A stretch of 64,000 nt of DNA, taken from positions 48,522-112,521 of the forward strand of contig NZ_FMXB01000003.1 in NCBI RefSeq assembly GCF_900103415.1. Reading direction: 5' to 3'. Shown here one piece after another: positions 39,101 through 48,002 of this stretch. Under the pieces are notes generated by a model. That model saw only the letters and a list, made by a program, of their open reading frames with translations, did no database searches and was not told the DNA's origin. Position 1 is the first letter of the stretch; every line of letters begins with the position of its first letter. The DNA is from Methanobrevibacter millerae (GTDB lineage Archaea > Methanobacteriota > Methanobacteria > Methanobacteriales > Methanobacteriaceae). The position numbers were made by a program, and so were the translations under genes.

Positions 39101-42100
39101 CACCCAATCCGCAATTTACGTTGAAGAAGGCGCTAATGCTGAAATCAACAACGTTGCATTCCTTGAAGGACAGGGTAATTACGGTGGTGCAATCAACACA
39201 GCAGGTATTTTATTCATCGGCAATTCCTATTTCTTCGATAACGGATACTTTGACATTGCCAAAAGGGCTAACGCATACAGCGGCGGTGCAATTTACAACG
39301 ACGGTGTTTTAACCATTGATAACACTACTTTCGAAGGAAACCACGCAGGAAGATTGTCAACCATATCAACTCAGGGCGAACTGTACATGTACAACTCACT
39401 TGTAATCGATAACATCAACGCTTATTCAATGAATATGGATTTAGTAGCTATCGGTGCATATGGGGGTCAAAAAGGTAACATGACTATCGAAAATACAATA
39501 TTTAAAGTAACAAACAGAACCATTGATGAAATCAATGACGGTCACGTTTACGATAAGGCAAGATCATTAACCTGTTTGGCTATAGGTTCCTGTGAAAGCG
39601 TATACATTTACGATTCAACTTTCGTTAATGAAGGTGCAGTATTTGCTCCTTACGTATTCAGCGGAATCAACTCCTGGAACTTAGCCGGCGGAGGTTACAC
39701 CTTAGTTACCGGTGACGTTCACGCATACAACACAACCTTCAGCAACGTTCAGGCCGTAAGCCTATTCTATTCAAGAATCGATGGTGCATCCTATCACTCA
39801 TACAGGTTCTTTGAAGGATGTTTATTTGACAACGTCGAATATCTGATTGCAGCCATGAATAATGGTAACTTCTCAGTTTCCATAACCGATTCAGTTATTA
39901 TCGGAGACAACCTTGCTAAAGTAGGTATTGCAAGCGGCAAAAACCTTGACATGTACATTTCAGACAACTGGTGGGGAACAAACAACGCAACATATGCAAA
40001 CGTTACTGTCGGAACCACCAATTACATCAGTAATTCAGTCATGAAACTCAGAGAAATCAGTTCCGAAATTGTTGCTCCTGAAAGCTATCTGATTTTAACT
40101 TTAGACGCTACAAACAATACTGGTTTGATTCAGGATGTAACTTTAGCATTCAAATCATTCGACGGTGAAAACGCAACAGATTACGAAGGAACATTATATC
40201 CTAGCGAATTCACAATCTCAGCAACAAACGGTACTTTGGCTCAGGAAAATGGAACCATTGACTCAGCAGTCATCATTCCATTTGAAGGAACCGAAAACGA
40301 AGGATACTATGTTGAAGCTACCGTGGACAACCAGACCGTCAACTTAACTGTTGAAGACAAACTGTTCCTCGGAAACGCAACCATATTGGCTGAAGACGTT
40401 ATTTTATACTTCAATGAAACCCAATTCAACGTAACCGTTTTAGACGGAGATAAAAAAGCAAACGTCGGAAAACTCACCTTAAGATTAGTCAACGGAATCT
40501 ATGAAGCAGACATCATTGACGGTATCGCTACATTCAGCATTGATGCATTGGCTCAAGGAACCTATGATCTTGATTATTCAATCGGCGGAGACAAGATTTT
40601 CAACCCTGCAACCAACTCATCAACATTATATGTCGTTTACGTCGTAACCAATGAAACATTCTATGACTTCTTTACTGAAAACGGAACTTTAAAAGATGAA
40701 ATTGCTGCTGAAGAATTAATATTTGCTGGTGAATTCTCTGATCTGGTTGATACAATAATCATTGAAAAAGCAATCTCATTAGTCGGTAATAATGCAACTT
40801 TAAATAACATTGCCATGGCTATTGCTGGTGATAACGTTACTGTTAACGGATTCAACTTTGTAAGTGATAATCTAACTAATGCACTCGCTATTATTGAATC
40901 AGATGATGTTGTAGTTTTAAACAGCAAGTTCAACATGTCTGGTGTGGAAAATGCTGATAATGCTGTTATAGCTGTTATCGGATCAAATGATGCATGCATC
41001 TTCAATAACGAAATCACTTTCGTCGCTTCAACAAACGGCACTTATGAAAACGCAGCTATCTCTGCTAGTGATGCTAACGGTTTAGTTGTTTCAAAGAATA
41101 CTATAGATGCTACTATTCCTTCCCGTTCTATTGACTGGGGTACAGGAACAGTTTATTCCGAAGGTGTAGCTATAAGCGGTGACAATGCAGTATTCTCAGA
41201 TAATACAGTCATTGTCAAATCAAACGATAAGATGAGTACTTACGACACCATTTATGCAGTTTCAATTACCGGTGCCAACGCATCAGTAATCGACAACGAA
41301 ATTAGTGTTTCAGACGCTCCATATGGATACGCTCTTGTAGTTACCGGTCAAGACTTCGTTATCGATGGTAATACTCTCGAAGCGGGTGAAAATGAATCAT
41401 ACGCATGTGGTATTGACATTGAAAGTAACTCAAAAGGTACTATTGAAAACAATAATATTAATGTTAAAGGCGACTCCGTTTACGGTATTTACACCGCTAA
41501 CTGGGCCGGTGACGTAAAAGCAAACATTACAAACAACACAATTGTAGCAAAAGGTATTACAGCATTCGCAATGTCTCTAAGCGGTAGCGAAGCAAACGTT
41601 GAAAATAACGGTATTTTGATGTACGGTAACTTCACAACAGGTATCGCTTCAAAATTCGACATGATTTTCATTACAAACAACAATATTGCGGCTTTAGGAA
41701 CAAATGAAGGCACTCCTGCAGGTTACGACTCAATGGGTCCTGAAACAACTGGTGTACACATCGTAACTGGTGACGCACTGGTAAAAGATAACACCATTAC
41801 ATCCAACAGCAAATATGCAGTTGATATGGACTCAACAGGTGCCGTAACCGACAACGAACTGGTCACTCCATTATTGACCGGTGATTTTGCAGTCGATTAC
41901 ACTCAAGGCTCTGGAGTTCTTGTTGCAAACAACACTCCTGCAATGGAACTGAACAATACGTTAACTAACGATACATTCTACGTCTACTTCGATGAAGAAG
42001 GAAAAATCAGGGAACAAATCGATGCTGACAACTTAACGTTCATCGGCAACTTCTCCGATTTAGTAGGCTGCATTATCATTGACAGGCCAGTTGTTTTATT

Positions 42101-44306
42101 AAGCGATAACGCAACATTAAATGACATTGCAATGTTTATCGAAGCTGACAACGTAACTGTAGATGGATTCACATTCGAAGCAGAAAACCTGATTAATGTA
42201 ATCGCAGTATGTGAAGCAGACAACGTTGCAATCGCAAACAGTGAATTCTACGTAACTGGTGTCGCTGATGTGGACAACATCGTAATCGGCATCGTAGATT
42301 CTGTAAACGCATCAGTTCTTAACAACGAAATCTATTTCGATGCAGATACCAACGGAACTCACTTGAATACAGTCATTCGTGCTGTTGATTCAGATGATGT
42401 AGCTATTTCATTCAACGAAATCTACGCTACCCTGCCTTCACGTTCCATTAACTGGACCAGCGGAGAAGTCTATTCAGTAGGTGTCGACGTTGATGGCTGT
42501 GACGACGCTGTTATTCAAAACAACATCATCGGCATCAAATCCAGTGACAAGATTGCCACTTACGATACTATCTATGCAGTATCCGTTAAAGGTGACAACG
42601 CTTCAGTTATCGACAACGAAATCGGTGTCTTTGAATCCCCATACGGATATGCTGTTGTTCTTTCAGGTGAAGAATTCGTCATCGACGGAAACGAACTCAC
42701 TGTAGGCGAAAACGAAACCTATGCATGCGGCATTGAAGTTGACGGCAAATCTAACGGTTTAATTAACGACAATGAAATTAATGTTAAAGGCGAATCCGTT
42801 TACGGTATCTACACCGCTAACTGGGCCGGTGACGTAAAAGCAAACATTACAAACAACTACATTGAAACCGACGGTGTAACTTCATTCGGTATGTCATTAA
42901 GCGCAAGCGAAGCATTGGTTGAAAACAACACAATCTCTTCAAACGGTAACTTCACAACCGGAATCGCTTCAAAAGTTGCTAATATTACTATCAACAACAA
43001 CACAATCACTGACAACGCATCAGATGAAGGAACTCCTGCAGGTTACGACTCAATGGGTATTGAAACTACCGGTATCCACATTGTAAGCGGAAACGCAACC
43101 GTAACCAACAACGACGTTAAAACCAACGGTGAATTTGCAGTTGACGCCAAAGGAACAGGCTCCGTTACCGATAATTCATTATTCTCAAAAGAATACACCG
43201 GTGACGCAGCTGTAGACTGCGATCCTGAAAACACAGTTGTTGCAAACAACACTCCTGAAATGACCAGAGTTGTCATTAACGCTGAAGACGTTGTAATGTA
43301 TTACAAGAACGGTACCAGATACGTTATCATCTTATCCGACCAGTTCGGAAACCCAATAGCTAACAAGACAGTTACATTAACAATCAACGGCGCATCATAC
43401 AACAGAACCACCGATGCAAACGGTACTGCTTCCTTAGCCATTAACTTAGGCAGCGGAAACTACACTGCATTCGCATTGTTCATTGGCGTTGACGGTTTAT
43501 CCGATGCAAGAGTTGAAAACAACATAACTGTCCTGTCTACAGTTTACGGTGATGACATCGTTAAGGTATTCAAGAACGCAACTCAGTACTACGCCACATT
43601 CCTTGACGGTCAAGGAAACCCATTGGCAAACGGCACTGAAGTGACCTTCAACATCAACGGTGTAATGTACAAACGTTACGTTAACGGAACTGAAGGTAAA
43701 GCAAGACTCAACATCAACCTCCCACAAGGAGAATACGTCATTACTGCAATCAACCCTGAAAACGGTGAAATGCACGCAAATAACATTACTGTCTTGCCTT
43801 CAATCGTCAACAACAACGATCTTGTAAAATACTACAAAAACGATTCACAGTACTACGTAACCATTATCGGCGATGACGGAAACCCTGTCGGTGAAAACGT
43901 AACCGTTAAATTCAACATTAACGGTGTATTCTACGAAAGGAAAACCAACGCATCAGGCGTAGCAAGGTTAAACATTAACTTAGAACCTGGCAACTACATT
44001 ATCACCGCCGAATACAACGACTGCAGAGTATCAAACAACATTACCGTATTGCCTGTGTTAAACGCAACTGATTTAACCAAGAAATACGGCACTCCAAATC
44101 CTTTCGTTGCAACATTGGTTGACGGTACCGGCGCTCCATACGCAGGTCAAAACGTAACCTTCAACATCAACGGTGTCTTCTATCAGAGAACCACTGATGC
44201 TTCAGGTAACGCCAAGTTAAACATTAACTTGATGGCCGGCGAATACATTATAACCTCAAGTTATAACGGAGCAAACATCGCAAACAAGGTTACCGTAACG
44301 GCTTAA
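36123..44306 (+). CDS. Adhesin-like protein 4: multi-domain beta-helix protein with 440-residue internal duplication (2727 aa)
   Basis: The largest protein in the window. It starts at TTG 36123 with GGTGA at 36114-36118; the signal peptide is (M)KINKILMVSIILLAILSIGA followed by VSA. Helix-opening caps of the type YVS..G.D..GDGS..NPF.TL..AL occur near residues 50, 430 and 889, and a closing DNWWGTN near 1282. Residues about 1510-1948 and 1949-2381 are two colinear copies of one domain, offset 1317-1320 bp in DNA. The tail (about 2385-2727) has Ig-like repeats with NINGVFY(E/Q)R like proteins 1 and 3. Many Asn-X-Ser/Thr sites could be glycosylated. No membrane anchor or LPxTG. A separate promoter region with a palindrome precedes the gene. 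Confidence 0.85.
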   Translation: MKINKILMVSIILLAILSIGAVSAVDDESSVLAADDTADVISADSYDKSIYVDTAGSDSNTGSSSSPFATLNKAISEVNASQNTAIYLKAGEYAGENNTNLVINLAHLNYNGTLTIIGDENGGTILDGGDEASIINSISADSIVTLKNIAFMNGKRDMGSAIRSSGDLTIDSCIFESNEATNLAAVYQDKANNLTIINSKFLDNKASQYADLYFSQNALITLINNVFDGAVSTSSYAYAPGVSIQTGKSIIKGNTFKNMKNSYYAILHVTYNNGENTANITDNVFMNCTYTGSNGALLFAQNAYLKNNTFINCSSSTAAVYANTDINAKVVFDDVNVTGTKFDLTATVTDVDGNLVKNANVIFTIDGKQVGQAKSGNDGVAKLTVSKLLENGKYTISGTQSYSTSSTNPFEVSVTDATATVNFDHSPVEYWVSTTGNDTSGDGSKNNPFLTLKHALDVGTAATVDLTVHVMDGIYNGTGNYALSYSNVGKITIAGESYANVIIDAEHAKSGWSGAQIFQFGQYIEAKFVNLTFVNCDSNSVNAYTYTMKDCVVVNSSGIRAQSGNDGVVIEGSTFFNVKGQVNLYNAEIYNSYFINCDAGTSTGLLWLATNNDHVIRLENNTFFNNTVAGFSGGAAYYVQGNLVSINNTFDSNTVTGTSANYIAYASANKITSIDDKFVNNNVTSYVIQFRSTGVDPEILVDNITVVNNYASGNGAGLSTTGAKIKNGRFINNTASGNGGAIYLLNHGKTAEVCNMSIEDTVFEDNTAKMGNDIFIAPGEGNNVFTELGDLTITANDLNVTELSGTLVVSVTHPSGAIIGGGQVQFYLDGNLVGKADLINQNATFEYIGFENNTVYNFTAVYEYASENDTYVAGTVSTNISSALDSVELYVSDLKGDDNNNGSKDSPFKTISKALSAGYKLSTNVTVHVLEGNYSGELNTKLNVPTTIYLTIVGEGRDKTVITDSEADYFLTVQAGTKLFTLADMTLKRAARDTQSAIYVEEGANAEINNVAFLEGQGNYGGAINTAGILFIGNSYFFDNGYFDIAKRANAYSGGAIYNDGVLTIDNTTFEGNHAGRLSTISTQGELYMYNSLVIDNINAYSMNMDLVAIGAYGGQKGNMTIENTIFKVTNRTIDEINDGHVYDKARSLTCLAIGSCESVYIYDSTFVNEGAVFAPYVFSGINSWNLAGGGYTLVTGDVHAYNTTFSNVQAVSLFYSRIDGASYHSYRFFEGCLFDNVEYLIAAMNNGNFSVSITDSVIIGDNLAKVGIASGKNLDMYISDNWWGTNNATYANVTVGTTNYISNSVMKLREISSEIVAPESYLILTLDATNNTGLIQDVTLAFKSFDGENATDYEGTLYPSEFTISATNGTLAQENGTIDSAVIIPFEGTENEGYYVEATVDNQTVNLTVEDKLFLGNATILAEDVILYFNETQFNVTVLDGDKKANVGKLTLRLVNGIYEADIIDGIATFSIDALAQGTYDLDYSIGGDKIFNPATNSSTLYVVYVVTNETFYDFFTENGTLKDEIAAEELIFAGEFSDLVDTIIIEKAISLVGNNATLNNIAMAIAGDNVTVNGFNFVSDNLTNALAIIESDDVVVLNSKFNMSGVENADNAVIAVIGSNDACIFNNEITFVASTNGTYENAAISASDANGLVVSKNTIDATIPSRSIDWGTGTVYSEGVAISGDNAVFSDNTVIVKSNDKMSTYDTIYAVSITGANASVIDNEISVSDAPYGYALVVTGQDFVIDGNTLEAGENESYACGIDIESNSKGTIENNNINVKGDSVYGIYTANWAGDVKANITNNTIVAKGITAFAMSLSGSEANVENNGILMYGNFTTGIASKFDMIFITNNNIAALGTNEGTPAGYDSMGPETTGVHIVTGDALVKDNTITSNSKYAVDMDSTGAVTDNELVTPLLTGDFAVDYTQGSGVLVANNTPAMELNNTLTNDTFYVYFDEEGKIREQIDADNLTFIGNFSDLVGCIIIDRPVVLLSDNATLNDIAMFIEADNVTVDGFTFEAENLINVIAVCEADNVAIANSEFYVTGVADVDNIVIGIVDSVNASVLNNEIYFDADTNGTHLNTVIRAVDSDDVAISFNEIYATLPSRSINWTSGEVYSVGVDVDGCDDAVIQNNIIGIKSSDKIATYDTIYAVSVKGDNASVIDNEIGVFESPYGYAVVLSGEEFVIDGNELTVGENETYACGIEVDGKSNGLINDNEINVKGESVYGIYTANWAGDVKANITNNYIETDGVTSFGMSLSASEALVENNTISSNGNFTTGIASKVANITINNNTITDNASDEGTPAGYDSMGIETTGIHIVSGNATVTNNDVKTNGEFAVDAKGTGSVTDNSLFSKEYTGDAAVDCDPENTVVANNTPEMTRVVINAEDVVMYYKNGTRYVIILSDQFGNPIANKTVTLTINGASYNRTTDANGTASLAINLGSGNYTAFALFIGVDGLSDARVENNITVLSTVYGDDIVKVFKNATQYYATFLDGQGNPLANGTEVTFNINGVMYKRYVNGTEGKARLNINLPQGEYVITAINPENGEMHANNITVLPSIVNNNDLVKYYKNDSQYYVTIIGDDGNPVGENVTVKFNINGVFYERKTNASGVARLNINLEPGNYIITAEYNDCRVSNNITVLPVLNATDLTKKYGTPNPFVATLVDGTGAPYAGQNVTFNINGVFYQRTTDASGNAKLNINLMAGEYIITSSYNGANIANKVTVTA
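40650..43262 (+). repeat. Tandem duplication of a ~1.32-kb domain inside adhesin-like gene 4
   Basis: Copy 1 is about 40650-41966, copy 2 about 41967-43262. They are colinear with an offset of 1317 bp at the left end and exactly 1320 bp further right, so only one codon has been gained or lost. Protein similarity is moderate overall, but 41461-41537 and 42781-42857 differ at only 2 of 77 bases, and GTPAGYDSMG is encoded almost identically in both. Confidence 0.9.
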
Positions 44307-44322
44307 AAAACAGATATTCAAT

Positions 44323-44370
44323 AAATATGGTAATTATTAATTAATTATCATATTTTCTCTTATTTTTTTT
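44323..44370 (+). terminator. Strong hairpin terminator of adhesin-like gene 4
   Basis: Arms 44323-44336 and 44342-44355 pair over 14 positions, with one G-U, around a 5-nt loop. A T-rich stretch with a run of eight T follows. It starts 16 bp after the stop codon. Confidence 0.7.
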
Positions 44371-44446
44371 AGTGTTTAAACGCTTCAATCATTTTTCACG
44401 CTCTTTTTTATAGATTCTTTTCTTGAGCCATGACATTTTACAAAAG

Positions 44447-44459
44447 TATTATATATTTT
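44447..44459 (+). promoter_or_regulatory. TATA box of the marker 9-sirC-hemA operon
   Basis: TATTATATATTTT lies about 45 bp before ATG 44500, giving a short leader of roughly 15-25 nt that includes the GGTGA ribosome binding site. Confidence 0.5.
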
Positions 44460-44499
44460 GTTTTAGAAAAATTAAAACATTATATTATGGTGAATTATT

Positions 44500-44982
44500 A
44501 TGAGTTGGGAAGATGCACCATCCCATATATGTAGGGGTGGAGATGTAAGGGGCCTTGCTTTTTGTTGCCCTCCAATTAAACCATGTCCGGTTTTAAACGC
44601 TTTGGAGGAAGTTAATCTAACTCCTCAGGAGTATATTGAAATCAAAGTGCAGTTCGGCAGAGAAACAAGACTGGGAGAAGGAGCTGGTACATGTTTCGGT
44701 TCATTAATCTGGTGCTGCAAGCCGTCAAAGCCATGTCCGTTAAGGGACATGACCTTAAGGAATATGGGCATGAGCTATGAAGAGTATGAGGATTTAAAAA
44801 AGGAACTCTCAGAGAGATTGGTCGGCGTTCAAAAGCCTGCACCTGATGCAAAGGCAGAAGCGCTAGCCGAAACCTTCAACATTTCAAAGCTTGAAGCAAT
44901 GAACGTTTTAACCGATTGCAACAACGACCTGAGAAAAGCCGTAAGCGTTTTAAAGGCAAGATCACTGGAAGATTCTGATTAA
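44500..44982 (+). CDS. Methanogenesis marker 9-type cysteine-rich protein (160 aa)
   Basis: A methanogen-specific protein of unknown function, assigned by the [20 protein letters not shown] motif. It is an internal duplication. C11...C22 C23 PPIKP C29 PVL..LT..EY..IK is repeated 50 residues later as C65...C72 C73 KPSKP C79 PL..MS..EY..LK. The eight cysteines are suited to two metal centres, but none is proven. Residues 115-155 ([20 protein letters not shown] and following) look like a UBA-like helical bundle. ATG 44500 follows ATGGTGAATT. It is the first gene of an operon with precorrin-2 dehydrogenase and HemA, which hints at tetrapyrrole or F430 chemistry; that link is inference. Confidence 0.75.
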   Translation: MSWEDAPSHICRGGDVRGLAFCCPPIKPCPVLNALEEVNLTPQEYIEIKVQFGRETRLGEGAGTCFGSLIWCCKPSKPCPLRDMTLRNMGMSYEEYEDLKKELSERLVGVQKPAPDAKAEALAETFNISKLEAMNVLTDCNNDLRKAVSVLKARSLEDSD

Positions 44983-44983
44983 A

Positions 44984-45613
44984 ATGGACTGGACTGCTCT
45001 TTATTTGAAAACTTCTGGACTTAAAGTCTTCATTTTAGGCACCGGCGAAGTTGCAACGAGAAGAGCAAATAGATTTTTAGACCATGGGGCTATCGTAAGG
45101 ATGGCCGGTTCATCAATGGATGATGATTTAAAAGGAAAAGGGGCTTTTTTGCATTCGACTGATGAAGCGGATGAACTGGTCAAATGGGCGGATTTGGTTG
45201 TGGTGGCAAGCGGCGATAAGGAGCTGTGCGATCACGTTTCAAGGATATCTGAAGATAAACTGGTTAACAGGGCAGACCTGCCATACGATGGTGACATTAT
45301 CGTTCCCACAAGCTTTTCAATAGGAGACGTTGAAATTTCTATTTTTACGGGCGGAAAAAGCCCATTAATGGCAAGGCAACTGAGAAAGAAAATCCAGGCC
45401 ATAATAACTGAAGAAGACATTGCAGAAATCGAGCTTCAGGACTATTCACGCTCACTTTTAAAGGAAAAACTGCCTGATCAAAAGGACAGGCGGGATTATT
45501 TATATAAGATTTTTGAGGATGAAGACATTAAGGAATTGATTAAATCCGGAGAAATCGACAGGGCAAAGGCTGTTATTTACGAATCAATTGAGAGGGATTT
45601 TGATGATACTTAA
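44984..45613 (+). CDS. Precorrin-2 dehydrogenase / sirohydrochlorin synthase (209 aa)
   Basis: An NAD-dependent enzyme of the Met8p/SirC/CysG-N family that oxidises precorrin-2 to sirohydrochlorin, the common precursor of siroheme, cobalamin and coenzyme F430. The Rossmann start is KVFILGTGEVATRRANRFLDHGA. Then come ADLVVVASGDKELCDHVSRI, VNRADLPYDGDIIVPTSF, and the dimer segment GDVEISIFTGGKSPLMARQLRKK. No uroporphyrinogen methylase domain is fused. The start is 1 bp after marker 9 and the end overlaps hemA by 11 bp, so the three are translationally coupled. Confidence 0.9.
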   Translation: MDWTALYLKTSGLKVFILGTGEVATRRANRFLDHGAIVRMAGSSMDDDLKGKGAFLHSTDEADELVKWADLVVVASGDKELCDHVSRISEDKLVNRADLPYDGDIIVPTSFSIGDVEISIFTGGKSPLMARQLRKKIQAIITEEDIAEIELQDYSRSLLKEKLPDQKDRRDYLYKIFEDEDIKELIKSGEIDRAKAVIYESIERDFDDT

Positions 45614-46802
45614 CTTAAGGGTAGACCATAAGATTGCAGACATTCAATCAATGGAGAACATTTCAAAGGATATCGACGACATTTTCTGGAAACTGCAGGA
45701 AAAGTATTCAATAAACGAATACATCGAAATATCCACCTGTAACCGTAAGGAATACTATATCCACAACGACAGCATCGCTTTTGAAGACGAGCTTTTATCC
45801 CATGAAAATCAAAGCATAATCATCGAATACGGCGAGGCATCAGTAATTCACCTGCTTCGTATGACCTCAGGTCTTGAATCAATGATTGTCGGCGAAGACC
45901 AGATTTTAGGCCAGGTCAAGGACGCAAAGGCCAAGGCAGTGAAAAACCACCACTGCGGAAAGGTTCTCGATACAGTCTTTACAAAGGCCATTCATGTAGG
46001 ACAGGTTGTAAGAAACAAGACCAACATCAACAAGGGCTCCGTTTCCATAGGCTCCGCTGCAGTCGATTTGGCCGAATCCCATTTAGGACAATTGAACGGC
46101 AAATCAGTTCTTGTAATCGGCGCCGGAAAGATGGGTCGATTGGTGGCAAAGGCACTGGCTGAAAAGAACCTGAGCGCCATTGTTGTTGCAAACAGGACTT
46201 ATTATGTGGCTGTCGAGCTTGCAAAGGATTTGGACGGAACAGCCATTTTATTCTCAGAGCTTGAAGACTATTTGAAAACAGCCGATCTGGTGATAAGCGC
46301 AACAAGTGCACCCCACACCATCATAGATAAGGAAAGGCTTGAGCGCATCGGCATTGAAAATGAGGAGCTGTTCATGGTCGACATCGCAAATCCACGTGAC
46401 ATTTCAGAAGACGTTACCGATTTGGGAGTCAAATTATGCAACATTGACGATTTGCGTGAAATTGCAGACATCAATACCAAGCTTCGTGAGAAGGAATTCG
46501 ATGAGGCAGAAATCATCATCCAGGAAGAGTATGATTTGCTTAAAGAATCCTTTAAAATAATGGAAGTTGAAGATTTGCTGTCCACTTTAAGGACATCTAT
46601 GGAAGAGATAAGACAACGTGAAATGAAAAAAGCATCTTCAAAGTTGTCTGATGTAGATGGAAGCAGTAAAATAATGGAAAATTTAACGAATTCAATTGTC
46701 AACAAGATATTTTTCGACATTTCACAAAACCTGAAGGATGCCGCAAAAGAGGATAAAAAAGAAGTGATTGAGTCTGCAGAATATATCTTTGACTTCAAAT
46801 AA
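45603..46802 (+). CDS. hemA: Glutamyl-tRNA reductase (399 aa)
   Basis: Reduces glutamyl-tRNA(Glu) to glutamate-1-semialdehyde, the first committed step to all tetrapyrroles including F430. The catalytic cysteine is Cys46 in ISTCNRKEYY. MTSGLESMIVGEDQILGQVK and the NADPH domain SVLVIGAGKMGRLVAKALAE with VANRTY are clear, and the C-terminal helical dimerisation domain is present. ATG 45603 is chosen over the in-frame TTG 45588: GAGAGGG upstream is the ribosome binding site, and the start then resembles other archaeal HemA proteins. It overlaps the preceding gene by 11 bp. Confidence 0.95.
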   Translation: MILNLRVDHKIADIQSMENISKDIDDIFWKLQEKYSINEYIEISTCNRKEYYIHNDSIAFEDELLSHENQSIIIEYGEASVIHLLRMTSGLESMIVGEDQILGQVKDAKAKAVKNHHCGKVLDTVFTKAIHVGQVVRNKTNINKGSVSIGSAAVDLAESHLGQLNGKSVLVIGAGKMGRLVAKALAEKNLSAIVVANRTYYVAVELAKDLDGTAILFSELEDYLKTADLVISATSAPHTIIDKERLERIGIENEELFMVDIANPRDISEDVTDLGVKLCNIDDLREIADINTKLREKEFDEAEIIIQEEYDLLKESFKIMEVEDLLSTLRTSMEEIRQREMKKASSKLSDVDGSSKIMENLTNSIVNKIFFDISQNLKDAAKEDKKEVIESAEYIFDFK

Positions 46803-46803
46803 T

Positions 46804-47928
46804 TTATTCAAACATTCCCTTGACATCGCTTATTTTAACTTTGCCGGATTTAAGGGCATAGTCAATGTCTGACATGTCCACAACTGTCTTATCATTAGCT
46901 ATTGCGTTGTGAAGGGCTGTTTTAAGTATTTTCTCTTTTATATCTCTTCCGGACATGTTTTTTGACACCTTAACGAGCTTATTAATGTCCAAATCATATT
47001 CTAAAGGCAATGTTTCCAGATTGTTTTCAAATATTTGGCGCCTTTCTTCATCGTCTGGAAGCTTGAACTCGATTTCCTCTTCAAAACGGCTTCTCACGGC
47101 GCTGTCAAGTGATGAGGAATTGTTTGTGGCGCATATGGTAATTACCGCCTCGTTTTCATTAATTCCATCCATTTCCGTGAGAAGGGCATTAACTATTTCT
47201 GAAACGTCACCCCTCAAAGACTGAAATGACCTGTGAAGCGCAATGGCATCTATTTCATCAATGAAAATTATTGAAGGTGAGTTCTTGGAGGCCTTTTCAA
47301 ACAGATCATGTATCTTGGATGCGGCGTCACCGACATGGTCGCCGATTAATGAGGTTGCCTTGATTAGATAAAGCGGAACCTCAACCTCGTTTGCAAGTCC
47401 CTTGACAAGCATGGTTTTCCCGGTACCCGGATGGCCGTAAAAGAGAATGTTTTTAGGAGCCCAGGAGCCGAATACTTCCGGTTCTCTTAGATACTTTTCA
47501 ATGACCTTGATTTTATTCTTGGCATTAACCTGTCCGACGATATCTGAAAGCTTAATGCTGCTTTTGATGCTTTTAACGTTTTTAAGCTTGTCGGTTTCAT
47601 CAAGGATAATCTTGATTTTGGTAGTTTCTGAAATGATTGAGTTTTCAGGCTTTACGCTGATTACCTTAAACGCAAAATCAGGTATGATTTTTTGATCAAA
47701 CAAATAGGATTCGTTGTTGATTTCCATTCCCAGCCACTGGTCACGAGCGTACTGTTCAAACAAACCAGTATCGGTTATTTCAAGGCTGCTTTCCATCATC
47801 TCAAAGTCAAAGGGATAGCCTGCGGCCTTGAGGACCACGCATTCTGCATTGCGTTTGTTGTCCGTTTCGAAAACGGCTGACTTTTGGGTCTGACTTTTAA
47901 GCTCGCTTTTTTTGGAATTGTTTTTCAA
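46804..47928 (-). CDS. CDC48/PAN-like AAA ATPase, TTG start (374 aa)
   Basis: A single-domain AAA ATPase with an N-terminal substrate-type domain of about 120 residues. Walker A is YGHPGTGKT (164-172), Walker B IIFIDEIDAIA (220-230), sensor 1 ATNNSSSLDSAVRSRF with arginine fingers, followed by a C-terminal helical lid. It lacks the second ATPase domain of Cdc48 and the coiled coil of the proteasome-activating nucleotidase, so it belongs to the small archaeal AAA proteins of unknown substrate. The start is TTG with GTGGTGATT just upstream. It is convergent with hemA (1 bp apart) and divergent from the phosphoesterase gene. Confidence 0.85.
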   Translation of the reverse strand: MKNNSKKSELKSQTQKSAVFETDNKRNAECVVLKAAGYPFDFEMMESSLEITDTGLFEQYARDQWLGMEINNESYLFDQKIIPDFAFKVISVKPENSIISETTKIKIILDETDKLKNVKSIKSSIKLSDIVGQVNAKNKIKVIEKYLREPEVFGSWAPKNILFYGHPGTGKTMLVKGLANEVEVPLYLIKATSLIGDHVGDAASKIHDLFEKASKNSPSIIFIDEIDAIALHRSFQSLRGDVSEIVNALLTEMDGINENEAVITICATNNSSSLDSAVRSRFEEEIEFKLPDDEERRQIFENNLETLPLEYDLDINKLVKVSKNMSGRDIKEKILKTALHNAIANDKTVVDMSDIDYALKSGKVKISDVKGMFE

Positions 47929-48002
47929 AAAATCACCACAACTTTATATTTGAATACATAATATATAATCTTAACAATATTTAATTTTTTGGTGTAAAAA
48001 TT
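47929..48002. promoter_or_regulatory. Divergent promoter between the AAA ATPase and phosphoesterase genes
   Basis: 74 bp. ATAATATATAA (about 47958-47968) is the plus-strand TATA candidate. It is nearly palindromic and could serve both directions. Confidence 0.4.

Noticed and set aside
35224-44306. Regularly spaced repeats that might suggest a CRISPR array or other repeat locus
   Set aside because: The repeats are coding, about 255 bp long, and correspond to Ig-like protein domains. No short repeat-spacer pattern occurs anywhere in the window.
46268-46798. Open 176-codon minus-strand frame
   Set aside because: It is antisense to the C-terminal half of hemA, and its serine-rich product is typical of a shadow frame.
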